Positions 51,960 to 60,792 of a DNA stretch of 64,000 nt are shown one piece after another. The stretch is from DATEVL01 sp035281845 (GTDB lineage Bacteria; Chloroflexota; Anaerolineae; Anaerolineales; E44-bin32). Numbering within the stretch: position 1 is the first letter of the stretch; each line of letters starts with the position of its first letter. The position numbers and the translations under genes were made by a program. Below the pieces are notes generated by a model. That model was not told the DNA's origin. It ran no database searches and was given only the letters and a program-made list of their open reading frames with translations. The stretch lies in contig DATEVL010000150.1 in assembly GCA_035281845.1 (NCBI GenBank), positions 16,789 to 80,788 of the forward strand, given 5' to 3'.

Positions 51960-53669
51960 ATGACGTTTGCCGTTGGCGAGAACGTCGGACCGTACCGGAT
52001 CATCGAGCAGCTCGGCCAGGGCGGCATGGCCACAGTCTACAAGGCCTACCACGCCGGCCTCGATCGATACGTTGCGATCAAGGCTCTGCATCCGGCATTT
52101 CAAGGGGATCCTGGGTTCCTGGCACGCTTTCAGCGAGAGGCCAAGGCGATCGCCCGCCTCGAGCATCCCAACATCGTCCCGGTGTACGACTTCTCGGAGC
52201 ATGACGGTCGGCCGTATCTGGTGATGAAGTTCATCGAGGGCGACACGCTCAAGGCGCGCATGCATGAAGGGGGTCTCTCCAAGGAAGAGGGGCTTCGGAT
52301 CGTCGAGGCCGCTGGAGCTGGTCTGTCCTACGCCCACAAACGCGGCGTCCTCCATCGCGATGTCAAGCCCTCCAACATCTTGCTGGCTCCCGACGGGTCG
52401 ATCTACCTGGCGGATTTCGGGTTGGCCAGGATCGGGGCCGAGTCGACCCTTTCGGCCGACGTCATGCTCGGCACGCCTCAGTACATCTCTCCGGAACAGG
52501 CGAGGGGCGAAAAGGACCTCGACGCCGGCACCGACATCTACTCCTTCGGCGTCGTGCTCTATGAAATGGTCGTCGGCCGCGTCCCGTTCAATGCCGATAC
52601 CCCTTTCTCCATCATCCACGACCACATCTACAAACCGCTGCCGATCCCGAGCCAGGTCAACCCGAGTGTGCCGCCCGAAGTCGAGCGCGTCCTGCTCAAG
52701 TCGCTTTCCAAAGAGCGCTCCGATCGTTACGCGACGGTCGACGATATGGTGGCTGCATTCCGGGCGGCGCTGCTCGCCGCGGAAAACGTGCCGCCGGCTG
52801 CCAGCACCGCGCCCACCATGGCTCCCACGCCTCCGGCCCCGGCGGCGCCCGGTGAGCCCACCGCGGAACCATCGATGGCCGCCCCTCCTCCGAAACGCGG
52901 CCCTTGGATCTGGGCGGGCGTCGGTCTAGCTGTCTTCTGCCTGTGCGCCTTCACCTTTCTCCTCCTTCTTATGCGATCTGGGAGAGAAGGCGGCGGCGAA
53001 CCGAGTGCGCCAGAGGCTGCTCAGATCACGGCCCCGTCGAATTCGGGATCTGTCGAGTCACCGGTGCCACCAGCGGTAGAGGAACCTCCGGCGGTCCTGG
53101 AAGCGAGGCATGGGGTTGGAGAAAGGCCGGATGACCCCACGGCCCACCTGGCGCTGGCGGAGGCGCTGCGGTCGCACGGAATCAACGTCTTGGCCGCACA
53201 GGCGTATCTGACGGCGGCTGAGCTCTTCCTGGCGCAAGGGGAGGAGCTCCCCGCGGCCATGGCAGCGCTCCAAGCGCTGCAGCTGGAGGGTGGGCCCGGG
53301 GTCGCCGGGCCGCGGGCCGAGAATCTCTCCTTCCAGGCGATGTTCCTGGCCGCGGATAATCCTGGAATTGTGCCTCTCCTGAGCGACGCCGGAAAACAAT
53401 ACATGAACTGGGATCGCCTGGCGGTGATCGCCGCGCGCACCGCACTCTACCTCGGCCAGGACGATGAGGCCGATCGTCGGCTCGAAGCAGCACTCGACAA
53501 CCAACCCGGTGACCCGACGGCGCGTGCGGTTCGAGCCGAGGCGCTCTACTTGCGAGGGCAACCCGTCCAGGCAGAAAACTTCGCTCGCGAGATCCTCAAC
53601 CAGCAGGGGGTCCCACCCTGGTTGAAGGACCATTTGAATCGCATGATCGCGAATCCGCCGGTGCGATAG
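51960..53669 (+). CDS. Transmembrane Ser/Thr protein kinase with extracytoplasmic TPR-like domain
   Basis: About 569 residues. The N-terminal kinase domain has all Hanks motifs: IIEQLGQGGMATVYKA, the VAIK lysine, catalytic HRDVKPSN, ADFGLAR and the activation segment end GTPQYISPEQARG. A Pro/Ala/Thr juxtamembrane stretch leads to one helix (WIWAGVGLAVFCLCAFTFLLLL), then an outside domain of TPR-like repeats (AHLALAEALRSHGINVLAAQAYL; RRLEAALDNQPGDPTARAVRAEALYL). No PASTA repeats are present. ATG 51960 is preferred; GTG 51954 is also possible. It faces a convergent operon encoding a PP2C-type phosphatase and RsbV/W-like proteins, suggesting but not proving a signalling link. Confidence 0.93.
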   Translation: MTFAVGENVGPYRIIEQLGQGGMATVYKAYHAGLDRYVAIKALHPAFQGDPGFLARFQREAKAIARLEHPNIVPVYDFSEHDGRPYLVMKFIEGDTLKARMHEGGLSKEEGLRIVEAAGAGLSYAHKRGVLHRDVKPSNILLAPDGSIYLADFGLARIGAESTLSADVMLGTPQYISPEQARGEKDLDAGTDIYSFGVVLYEMVVGRVPFNADTPFSIIHDHIYKPLPIPSQVNPSVPPEVERVLLKSLSKERSDRYATVDDMVAAFRAALLAAENVPPAASTAPTMAPTPPAPAAPGEPTAEPSMAAPPPKRGPWIWAGVGLAVFCLCAFTFLLLLMRSGREGGGEPSAPEAAQITAPSNSGSVESPVPPAVEEPPAVLEARHGVGERPDDPTAHLALAEALRSHGINVLAAQAYLTAAELFLAQGEELPAAMAALQALQLEGGPGVAGPRAENLSFQAMFLAADNPGIVPLLSDAGKQYMNWDRLAVIAARTALYLGQDDEADRRLEAALDNQPGDPTARAVRAEALYLRGQPVQAENFAREILNQQGVPPWLKDHLNRMIANPPVR

Positions 53670-53821
53670 TCCAGACTCGGTGCCGAGTCAGCCATCCATA
53701 CGGGCACGCGGAATGCCTGGCCACCTGGGTCCACGAAAAGCGATCAGGGAGAAATCGAGGCGATGTAAGCAGCGCTGGGAATGACTTGGCCAGGACGGAA
53801 GTCCACTACAGGATGCCCTCT

Positions 53822-53947
53822 CCGGGGTGCCCTCCCCAGGTGCCCCCTTCGGGGTGCCCCCTTCGGGGTGCGAAGCGCGACGAAGCGCGACGAAGCGCGA
53901 CGAAGCGCGACGAAGCGCGATCCCCGCCATCTACCCTCTTCAGGGCC
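53822..53947. repeat. Mosaic repeat, GGGTGCCCCCTTC units and inverted CCTGAAGAGGGTAG end
   Basis: Two or three copies of ggtgcccccttcgg lie at 53839-53870, and the inverted conserved end of the 43100 family is near 53933. The decamer array sits between them. Confidence 0.65.
53871..53920. repeat. Five perfect copies of CGAAGCGCGA
   Basis: Exact tandem repeat of a 10-base unit, five copies. It lies between the convergent kinase and phosphatase genes. The perfection suggests recent expansion. Confidence 0.95.
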
Positions 53948-53995
53948 ATGGTTATGAGAAGTCAACAAAGCACGCGGTGCCCAGATACCCATTCG

Positions 53996-56335
53996 TCACA
54001 ATCGATGCAGGCACACGATGGTCAGGTCGTCTTGCGGATCCGGCAGGCCGCTGAAGGCAGCCACTCGCTCGGCGAGGGCGCTCAATACGGTATCCGGGTC
54101 CCAACGAGTCAATCCCAAGACCGTGTTCTCGATCCGGTGCATCCCGAACTGCTCGCCCGCCTGCCCCGGGGCCTCGCTGACTCCGTCGGTGTAGAGCAGT
54201 AGCATCGATCCCGGCGCGAGATCGACTTCGGCCTCTTCGTAGGGAACGTCCGGGAGAACTCCCAGAACGGTTTGGTGCGTCCGGAGGGCGATCCCCAGTT
54301 CGTCCTTCTCAAACAAGATCGGCGGATTGTGTCCGGCGTTGGCGTAGATGACCCGGCCGCGCTCCGGCTCCCAGATGCCGTACCAGACACTGACGAACAT
54401 GTCGCCGCGCGTCTCGTTCAGGAGGAGGTTGTTGAGGCGCGCCAGCGTCCCAGCCGGGCTGGGGTCGGCGGTGGCGATGCTGCGCAGAAGGGTGCGGGTC
54501 AACGCCATGTAGAGCGCCGCCGGAACGCCTTTGTCGGAAACGTCGGCGATGGCCAATCCCCAGCGGGCTCCTGACGGCCCTGACGGCAGGCGGATGAAGT
54601 CGTAGAAGTCTCCGCCGACGCTGCGCGCCGCGCGCCAGTACGCGCCAACCTTCCAGCCGTCGTGTTCCGGTGGTCCGCCGGGCAGGAAGCTCTGCTGGAT
54701 CGCGCGGGCGGTCTCCAGTTCCCGTTCCAGAGAAAGTCGGACGGCGGCCTGCTCGACCAGCGCGGCGTTCTCCAGCCGGAGCGAGATTTGACGGGCAATA
54801 CCGGCGATTAGCGATCGGCGGCGGGGTTCGATCTCTTCCCCCTCCAGCAGCAGCAGGCCGAGCAGGCGAGTTCCATCGGTGAGAATACTGCCCTGGGCGC
54901 GCGCCGAGCCCGTCGCCGCGGCGACCACCGGAGGCAGCCTCAAGGCTATTGGCTCCTGATCGGAGGGTGGGGTGCCTAGCTGGAACGACTCCGGCGAAAA
55001 GAGCTCTTCCGTCAGGGCATCCATGGCGAAGCGGCGAAGGCCGGCGCCCGTCCGGACGACCAGCGCGCCGCTCACCGGGTCGATCGTTAGGAGGAGCGTC
55101 CAACCGGCTCCGGCAAGAAGCGTGGTCAGGTGAAGCACGGCCTGCAATGCAACCGTCACGTCCCCGGGCTGTGCAGCGTGACGCGCCACCTCCAGCAGAA
55201 CGGTTGTAAACCAGGCCTCTTCCTGCTGCTGGTTGTAATTGGCTGCCTCGAGGAACGCCAGCGCCAGTTGATTGGAGACGACCTCGATCAACCGTCGATC
55301 GGCACGGCGGAATCGCTCGTTTCGACGGCTCACATACAGCACACCCAGGACTCGGTCCTGGACGCGCAAAGGGCAGACGCATTCCCACGTCAGGTGCGGC
55401 GAACTCGAAGGGGCCCCGCCCGATTCGCGTGAGCGAGAGATCAAGGCCCTGGACGCCGCCGCTTCCTGGACGATGGATCGAATCGCGGCTTGCTCCAACG
55501 ATCGAGTGTCGGGCCGGCCGGAGGTGGCCATGGCTGTCGTCTGGTCCCCGGACAACTCGAAGACCGCGACCATGCCCGCCTCCAGTTGGCGTTGGATGCG
55601 TGAGGCGACATCGGGGAGCACATCCGACAACGGTTGGAGCGGGGTCAGCAGGGCTGCCACCTCTTCCACAAGGGCGATCTGCCGGTCGCGCGAACGGACT
55701 TGTCCCCGCCAGGTCATGGCCGCCAGGCTCGAGGCGACGCTGCCGGCGAGGGCGCGCATCAGAAGGAGCTCGCGCCGCCGAAAGGCGCCGACTCGGCGAC
55801 TTTGTACGGCCATAATGCCGACCACCGTATTCTCGACGGCCAAAGGGACGAACAAGCCGGAGGCGGGCGGGTCGTCAGCGGAATAACTCGGGTAGGCCGG
55901 CAGGTTTCCGGCGCGACGGAAATCGGTGACCAGCAGGGGTTCGCCGGTCCGCCGGACGTACCCGACCAGGCCTTCGTGTTCCGCGTCGAGCTGAAACTCG
56001 CGGTTGTGGACCCGGCTCCCATCACGAACCCAGATCAGAGTTCGATATAGGTCGCCCTGAAACATGCCGAGCTGGAAGAAGTCGGTGGAAAGAAGCCGCG
56101 CGCAATGGACGTAGGCCGCCTCGGCAATCTCCGCCGGGTCGTCGGCGGCGGCGAACACGGCCTGGGCGATCGCGGCCAGGGTTTGCAGTTCGGCCTCACG
56201 CCGACGCTCGAGACGGGCCAGCAGAACGATGACCCCGAAGGCCGCCAGCAAGACAAGTAAGGCGAGCAGCGCCGTGGCCGTTGGGCTGAGCGGCGCCCGG
56301 AGCGCCGCGCCCGCACCCGAAATGATCCCGCTCAA
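53996..56335 (-). CDS. RsbU-like PP2C phosphatase with GAF domains and membrane anchor
   Basis: A 779-residue sensor phosphatase. One N-terminal helix (ALLALLVLLAAFGVIVLLA) is followed by three GAF-like regions (roughly 50-205, 220-370, 385-530). The SpoIIE/RsbU-type PP2C domain is C-terminal: LERELETARAIQQSFLPGGPP linker, SVGGDFYDFIRL (metal Asp), LAIADVSDKGVPAALYMAL, YANAGHNPPILF, LLLYTDGVSEAPG and DPQDDLTIVCL. It should dephosphorylate the STAS protein encoded two genes upstream. TTG 56335 with gaggcgg is the start, 8 bases after the RsbW-like stop. It is the last gene of a six-gene operon. Confidence 0.93.
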   Translation of the reverse strand: MSGIISGAGAALRAPLSPTATALLALLVLLAAFGVIVLLARLERRREAELQTLAAIAQAVFAAADDPAEIAEAAYVHCARLLSTDFFQLGMFQGDLYRTLIWVRDGSRVHNREFQLDAEHEGLVGYVRRTGEPLLVTDFRRAGNLPAYPSYSADDPPASGLFVPLAVENTVVGIMAVQSRRVGAFRRRELLLMRALAGSVASSLAAMTWRGQVRSRDRQIALVEEVAALLTPLQPLSDVLPDVASRIQRQLEAGMVAVFELSGDQTTAMATSGRPDTRSLEQAAIRSIVQEAAASRALISRSRESGGAPSSSPHLTWECVCPLRVQDRVLGVLYVSRRNERFRRADRRLIEVVSNQLALAFLEAANYNQQQEEAWFTTVLLEVARHAAQPGDVTVALQAVLHLTTLLAGAGWTLLLTIDPVSGALVVRTGAGLRRFAMDALTEELFSPESFQLGTPPSDQEPIALRLPPVVAAATGSARAQGSILTDGTRLLGLLLLEGEEIEPRRRSLIAGIARQISLRLENAALVEQAAVRLSLERELETARAIQQSFLPGGPPEHDGWKVGAYWRAARSVGGDFYDFIRLPSGPSGARWGLAIADVSDKGVPAALYMALTRTLLRSIATADPSPAGTLARLNNLLLNETRGDMFVSVWYGIWEPERGRVIYANAGHNPPILFEKDELGIALRTHQTVLGVLPDVPYEEAEVDLAPGSMLLLYTDGVSEAPGQAGEQFGMHRIENTVLGLTRWDPDTVLSALAERVAAFSGLPDPQDDLTIVCLHRL

Positions 56336-56342
56336 GGCCGCC

Positions 56343-57104
56343 TCAAGCGCCGGTGAAGGGGCGGTTCTTTGTCAATCGCAGGATGTTCTGATGGCCGCGG
56401 CGCTCGTAATGAATGACGTCCATCACCCCGCGAATCATGCGGAGCCCGCGGCCTCCGACCGGGGGGTCGGAATGCAGAGGCGTCGGAGACAAAGGGTGTG
56501 TAGAGGGATCGAAGGCCGGTGCGCGGTCAGCGATTTCGACGGTCAGTTCGCCCGGGCGGGCCTGTGTCGAAACACGGATCTCGCCAGCGCCCTCCCTCCG
56601 ATAGCCGTGTTGGATGATGTTTTCAATGGCCTCACAGACGGCAAGCTGGCAGGCGTGACTCGTCCGGTCGTCGAATCCGCTCTGGGTAGCGGCTTCGCTG
56701 ACGAAGGCGCACATCTCGGGTATGCGGGTCCGATCGGAGGGAAAGATCGCGCGCCGGGTCGCCGGAAGGCCTTCATGGAATGTGTGCCGCGGAGACCGCC
56801 GCCTTTGTCCCCGGCCTTTGGAGGAGGGTGGCGGGGAGGCTCCGCGGCTTCCCCTTTTTCCTTTGGACGAGGGCCGCGGGGGGGCCCCGGGGCCTTCCCC
56901 TTTTCCTTTGGACGAGGGCCGCGGGGAGGTCCCGTGGCCTTCCCCTCTTCCTTTGGACGAGGGCCGCGAGGAGGCCCCGTGGCCTTCCTCTTTTCCTTTG
57001 GACGAGGGCCGCGGGGAGGCCCCGTGGCCTTCCCCTTTTCCTTTGGACGAGGGCCGCGGGGAGGGACGACTAGAACGAGGTAACAGCTGTTTCGCGGTCC
57101 CCAT
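56343..57104 (-). CDS. RsbW-like anti-sigma serine kinase with repetitive N-terminal tail
   Basis: The C-terminal about 135 residues are a GHKL kinase of the RsbW/SpoIIAB class: CAFVSEAATQSGFDD, LAVCEAIENIIQHGY (N-box), VEIADRAPAFDP and GGRGLRMIRGVMDVIHYER (G-box). The family phosphorylates a STAS protein such as the one encoded upstream. The only standard in-frame start before the domain is ATG 57104, inside the 3' end of the STAS gene (35-base overlap). Translation from there reads six 15-residue units of the type PRPSSKGKGEGHGAS, produced by a 45-bp minisatellite. No ribosome binding site is seen, so coupling to STAS translation is likely. Alternative: a broken start. Confidence 0.8.
   Translation of the reverse strand: MGTAKQLLPRSSRPSPRPSSKGKGEGHGASPRPSSKGKEEGHGASSRPSSKGRGEGHGTSPRPSSKGKGEGPGAPPRPSSKGKRGSRGASPPPSSKGRGQRRRSPRHTFHEGLPATRRAIFPSDRTRIPEMCAFVSEAATQSGFDDRTSHACQLAVCEAIENIIQHGYRREGAGEIRVSTQARPGELTVEIADRAPAFDPSTHPLSPTPLHSDPPVGGRGLRMIRGVMDVIHYERRGHQNILRLTKNRPFTGA
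56810..57069. repeat. 45-bp minisatellite, about six copies
   Basis: The anchor ctttggacga recurs at 56861, 56906, 56951, 56996 and 57041, exactly 45 bases apart; a sixth, altered copy (ctttggagga) is at 56816. Unit length is a multiple of three, and several frames on both strands remain open through it. Confidence 0.97.
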
Positions 57105-57402
57105 ACGACTTGAACAGGACGTCGAGGCCAGCCAGGTCGATGGCGTCTGCCGCCCTCTGGGATAGCGCGGCGAGCCGCAAGTCACCACCGGATTTGCGCA
57201 CCGCTTTCAGCGTGGTGACGAGCACCCTCAGCCCGGAAGAAGACAGAAACTCGACGCCGGACAGGTCCAGCACGAAATTCGTCTTACCCTCCTCCATCAG
57301 GTGCTGGAGGGCTACCTCCAAGTCCCCTGCGGAGGCGGAGTCGACCCGTCCGGTGACGGTCACGACGGTCACCCGCTGATAGACATGTGTCTGGATCTCC
57401 AC
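57070..57402 (-). CDS. STAS-domain anti-sigma factor antagonist (RsbV/SpoIIAA-like)
   Basis: A 110-residue single STAS domain. VTVVTVTGRVDSASAGDLEVAL, FVLDLSGVEFLSSSGLRVLVTTLKAV contains the Ser that the partner kinase phosphorylates (LSSSGLRVL), and AIDLAGLDVLFKSYGD ends the fold. GTG 57402 follows ggaaggggaagcc. Unphosphorylated it would bind the RsbW-like kinase and free its target. Its 3' end overlaps the start of that kinase gene. Confidence 0.94.
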   Translation of the reverse strand: MEIQTHVYQRVTVVTVTGRVDSASAGDLEVALQHLMEEGKTNFVLDLSGVEFLSSSGLRVLVTTLKAVRKSGGDLRLAALSQRAADAIDLAGLDVLFKSYGDRETAVTSF

Positions 57403-57422
57403 GGCTTCCCCTTCCCTTCCTG

Positions 57423-58394
57423 TCAGACTGATCGGTCGACGACGTAATGGGCGAGCTGGCGCAGCCCGGCGCGCTCCGGCCCGTCCGGCATGCCTTCCAG
57501 TTGGGTCTCGCCGGCGGCGATGGCGTTGCGCGCCTCCGACAGGGCGCGCTCGACGGCGTCCGAAGTCCGGATCGCTCCGACCAGGTCATTGAGCTCCGCC
57601 ACCGACAGGCTCCCGGCGAGGATGGCTTCCGCCAGCGACGCTCCCTCGGGCCGCCCGTCGAGGTACAAGAGAGTCGGCAAGGTTAACAGGCCGTGGCGGA
57701 GATCGCTGCCCAGGGGTTTGCCCACTTGCGCTTCATCTCCGGCGAAGTCCAGCACGTCGTCGACGATCTGAAAGGCGATCCCTGTCTGGTAACCGAAACG
57801 CCGCATGGCTTCGATGATTTCCTGGTTGGCCTGGCGCAAGATGGCGGAGCCCATCGTAGCCAGCTCGAAGAGAGAAGCGGTCTTGGCGTAAATCCGATCG
57901 AAGTAATCCTGCCGGTCGTCGCCGGATTGCTCCCGGAACAGCTGGATGATCTCGCCGTTGACGATCGTCATCAGCGTCCGGGCGAAATGCTCCATCAAGG
58001 GTAGGGAGCCGATGCTGGCCGCCAGATGCGCAGCGCGGGCAAAGATGTAGTCGCCCGTGAGGACGGTGGCGCCGGGAGTGAGATTGGCGTTCAGCGTCGG
58101 CAGGCCGCGGCGCATGAGGGAGCCGTCGATCAGGTCGTCGTGGACGAGCGTGGCGGTGTGCAGCATCTCAATCGCCGCCGCCAGCCCGATCGCCTTGTCT
58201 TCATCGGTGCCGAGCATGCGCGCCGTGAGCAGGGTCAGAGTCGGCCGAAGGCGCTTGCCGCCGGAGGCCAGCAGATGGTCGATCGCCAGACTGAGTTGTG
58301 GGTGATGACGGTCTGGCGCAGACCGCATGCGGGCTTCCACCAGAGGGATCTGGCTGCGGACGAGGTCAAAGAAGGTGGCGGTTGTCGGTTTCAT
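57423..58394 (-). CDS. Polyprenyl (all-trans) diphosphate synthase
   Basis: About 323 residues, class I isoprenyl chain elongase (IspB/HepT/IspA group). First Asp-rich motif LVHDDLIDGS (DDxxD), with GGKRLRP upstream and RRGLPTLN after it; second motif FQIVDDVLDFAGDE. The residues before the first motif (IEMLHTATLVHDD) have no bulky aromatic five residues upstream in this reading, compatible with a medium or long chain product. ATG 58394 overlaps the tatD stop by 29 bases. Products would serve quinones or the lipid carrier for glycan synthesis, fitting the GT-C and LCP genes elsewhere. Confidence 0.93.
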   Translation of the reverse strand: MKPTTATFFDLVRSQIPLVEARMRSAPDRHHPQLSLAIDHLLASGGKRLRPTLTLLTARMLGTDEDKAIGLAAAIEMLHTATLVHDDLIDGSLMRRGLPTLNANLTPGATVLTGDYIFARAAHLAASIGSLPLMEHFARTLMTIVNGEIIQLFREQSGDDRQDYFDRIYAKTASLFELATMGSAILRQANQEIIEAMRRFGYQTGIAFQIVDDVLDFAGDEAQVGKPLGSDLRHGLLTLPTLLYLDGRPEGASLAEAILAGSLSVAELNDLVGAIRTSDAVERALSEARNAIAAGETQLEGMPDGPERAGLRQLAHYVVDRSV

Positions 58395-59178
58395 AGTCCC
58401 AATGGAAGAGGGCCGCGGCGTTCTCCCAGGCGAGCCGCCGCGTCTCGGCCGGTTCGCTTTCCCAGATCTCGGACAGCGTCGCCGCGATGAGCGCCACCCG
58501 GGCAGGCTCGTTGCGCCGGCCGCGGTACGGGTGGGGGGTGAGATAGGGAGAGTCGGTTTCCAGCAGCACACGCCCCCGCGGCAGTCCGCGCGTTACTTCC
58601 CGCCGGTCGCCTGCGTTGGGAAAGGTGATGGGACCGCCCACTCCCAAGTAGAAACCGGAGGCGGTGGCGGCCGCCGCTGCGCCGGCGTCGCTGGAGAAAG
58701 CGTGGAGCACGCCTGGATTGTCGCGCTCGGCGGCCCACGCTACCAGGCGCTCCATCAAGTCGGTCGTCGCCAGGCGATCATGGACCACCACCGGCCGGCC
58801 GACCTCCTCGGCCAGGCCCAACTGATCTTCGAATGCCTGAAGCTGAACCGGGCGCGGGCTCAGATCGCGGTAGTAGTCGAGCCCGATCTCACCGATGGCA
58901 ACCACCCGCCGCGATTCGGCGAGCTGGCGCAGACTTCGCCGCGTCGCCGGATTGTAGGTGCCGGCGTGATGAGGATGGACTCCGACGGCGGCGAAGACGT
59001 CTTTGTGGTCTTCGGCCAGCTCGACGGCGCGGCGGCTGGTTTCGAGGTCGATTCCCGGGACGAGGATCCGCTCGACTCCCTCCTGTCGAGCCCGTTCCAA
59101 CACCTCGGGCAGGTCTGGGTCGAAGGCCGGCAGGCAGAGGTGGCAGTGCGTGTCAGCGAGCGGCGGCAGATCGTTCAT
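58366..59178 (-). CDS. TatD family metal-dependent hydrolase
   Basis: A 270-residue TIM-barrel hydrolase with DNase-like activity in known members. Metal ligands: ADTHCHLCLPAF (HxH), GEIGLDYYRD (Glu), RPVVVHDRLA (His), and ETDSPYLTPHPYRG (Asp). VGVHPHHAG is also typical. ATG 59178 overlaps the phosphohexomutase stop (ATGA) and the stop lies inside the polyprenyl synthase start, so the genes are translationally coupled. Role: DNA repair or quality control in family members; here unknown. Confidence 0.93.
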   Translation of the reverse strand: MNDLPPLADTHCHLCLPAFDPDLPEVLERARQEGVERILVPGIDLETSRRAVELAEDHKDVFAAVGVHPHHAGTYNPATRRSLRQLAESRRVVAIGEIGLDYYRDLSPRPVQLQAFEDQLGLAEEVGRPVVVHDRLATTDLMERLVAWAAERDNPGVLHAFSSDAGAAAAATASGFYLGVGGPITFPNAGDRREVTRGLPRGRVLLETDSPYLTPHPYRGRRNEPARVALIAATLSEIWESEPAETRRLAWENAAALFHWDYETDNRHLL

Positions 59179-60605
59179 GACCCCAGGGCCAGCATCGCCA
59201 GGCCATCTTGCAGGATGGGTTGAACGCGGGTTGGGTCGGTTGTCTCGCAGTAGACCCGTACCAAAGGCTCCGTTCCGGAGAATCGGATCAGCAGCCAGCC
59301 GCCGTCTTCCAAACCGAACTTGAACCCGTCGAAAGTGTTGATGCCCGTCACGCGCAGCCCCCCGATTCGTTCCGGGTGCTGGCGGCGGACGCGGGCCTCG
59401 CCTTCGAGGCGCGCCTCTGGCGCGAGCCGGTGATCGATGCGCTCGTAGTAGTGCTCGCCGACCACGTCGAAGAGCTCGCGGACGAGCTCGGCCGGTCTCT
59501 TCCCGCGGCGGACCATCAGATCCAGCAGGTACAGCCCGGCCAGAATCCCGTCTCGTTCGGGGACATGGCCGCGGAAGGCGTAACCACCCGACTCCTCACC
59601 TCCGAGCAGGGCGTCGACCTCGATCATCTTGGGCGCGACGTATTTGAATCCGACACCGGTCTCGTAGACCGGAACCCCGTAGCGCTCGCCGAGCTTGTCG
59701 AGCATAGAGGTCGTGGAGAGAGTCTTGACGATCGGCCCTCGCTCGCCGCGGACTTCGAGGAAGGCGTAGGCCAGCAAAGCGTACACCCGCAGCTGGTCGA
59801 CAAAGGTTCCGTGCTCGTCACCCAGGCCGATCCGGTCTGCGTCGCCGTCGGTGATCAGGACCACGTCGGCCGACTGCCGCCGGGCAAAGGCCAGGCCGGC
59901 GTCGATGTTCGGCGGGATCGGTTCAGGCCGGGCCATCTCGGGAAAGATCGGATTTCGATCGGAGTGGACCTCGAGCACCCGGGTGGGCCCACCGCCGAGC
60001 AGCCGGGCGATCCAGCCGGCGCCGTTGCCCCACATCGAATCGACGACGATCAGCAGGCCTGCGTCGCGCAGCGGCCGAACATCGACCAGGCGTTCCAACT
60101 GTGCCTGGTAGGCCGGCGCGGCGTCGAAGATTTCGAGGTGCCCGGCGGTCCGGGCCTGCTCGAGGGACTCCCGCGGCACGGACGAGTCGTCTGGCGGGAT
60201 GGCAGCCTCGATTGCCTGCAAACCTTCCGGGGCGATGGCGCCGCCGGAGGCATCCCGCACCTTGAACCCATTGTCGCTGGAGGGATTGTGCGAAGCCGTG
60301 ATGTTGACCGCTCCGGCGGCGCCATGGTGGCGGACGGCGTAAGCGATCGCCGGCGTGGGGGTTGCCTCGTCCGTCAGGAGGACATGGAAACCGGCTCCGG
60401 CCAGCACCTCCGCCGCCGCGGCGGCGAAGTGCTCGGATCCGAATCGACGATCGTAGCCGACGATGACCGGGACACCATCGCCGGCCTCCCGCCTGAGGTA
60501 GGAGGCAAAGCCGTAGGTGCAACGCCGCACAGCGGCGAACGTGTAATCGTCGGCGATTCGGCCGCGCCATCCATCCGTGCCGAATCGGATCGGTCCGTCG
60601 TGCAT
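59175..60605 (-). CDS. Phosphoglucomutase/phosphomannomutase
   Basis: A 476-residue alpha-D-phosphohexomutase that interconverts sugar 1- and 6-phosphates, supplying sugar nucleotides for glycan synthesis. Start IRFGTDGWRGRIADDYT, phosphoserine loop NITASHNPSSDNGFKV, metal loop ITDGDADRIGLGDE, sugar loop GGEESGGYAFRGHVPERDG and phosphate loop IRFSGTEPLVRVY. ATG 60605 follows ggagg by 4 bases; the upstream frame lacks a site. First gene of the six-gene operon ending with the RsbU-like phosphatase. Confidence 0.96.
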   Translation of the reverse strand: MHDGPIRFGTDGWRGRIADDYTFAAVRRCTYGFASYLRREAGDGVPVIVGYDRRFGSEHFAAAAAEVLAGAGFHVLLTDEATPTPAIAYAVRHHGAAGAVNITASHNPSSDNGFKVRDASGGAIAPEGLQAIEAAIPPDDSSVPRESLEQARTAGHLEIFDAAPAYQAQLERLVDVRPLRDAGLLIVVDSMWGNGAGWIARLLGGGPTRVLEVHSDRNPIFPEMARPEPIPPNIDAGLAFARRQSADVVLITDGDADRIGLGDEHGTFVDQLRVYALLAYAFLEVRGERGPIVKTLSTTSMLDKLGERYGVPVYETGVGFKYVAPKMIEVDALLGGEESGGYAFRGHVPERDGILAGLYLLDLMVRRGKRPAELVRELFDVVGEHYYERIDHRLAPEARLEGEARVRRQHPERIGGLRVTGINTFDGFKFGLEDGGWLLIRFSGTEPLVRVYCETTDPTRVQPILQDGLAMLALGS

Positions 60606-60783
60606 CCGGCCTCCAAAGGCCTGGTGAAAGTGCCAGACAACAATCCGGCCAGGGCGTTCGCATCCTGGCCGTCGGGACCGAAGGCGCACCCGGGCGCGCT
60701 CCGGCGGTGCGAGAATATCGTTAGGGCCTTCAGGGATGGCTCCGGACGACGTCGCGGCCCGCTCAAACCGCCCCGGTGGACGG

Positions 60784-60789
60784 ATTATA
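60784..60789 (-). promoter_or_regulatory. Candidate -10 TATAAT of the phosphohexomutase operon
   Basis: It predicts a leader of about 170 bases. The -35 region falls in the repeat and is poor. Confidence 0.4.
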
Positions 60790-60792
60790 CCC

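Larger units (their letters stand above)
53670..53995. other. 326-base intergenic region with tandem repeats
   Basis: It contains two repeat types listed separately (53822-53870 GGGTGCCCCCTTC units and 53871-53920 decamers) and an inverted end of the 43100-type element (ctaccctcttcagggcc near 53931-53947). No gene recognised. Confidence 0.55.

Noticed and set aside
53871..53920. Possible CRISPR-like array
   Set aside because: The unit is only 10 bases and has no spacers; it is a simple tandem repeat. No cas genes are present.
56543..56776. ATG 56776 as start of the RsbW-like kinase
   Set aside because: It lies in a different frame from the kinase domain motifs, so it would need a frameshift.
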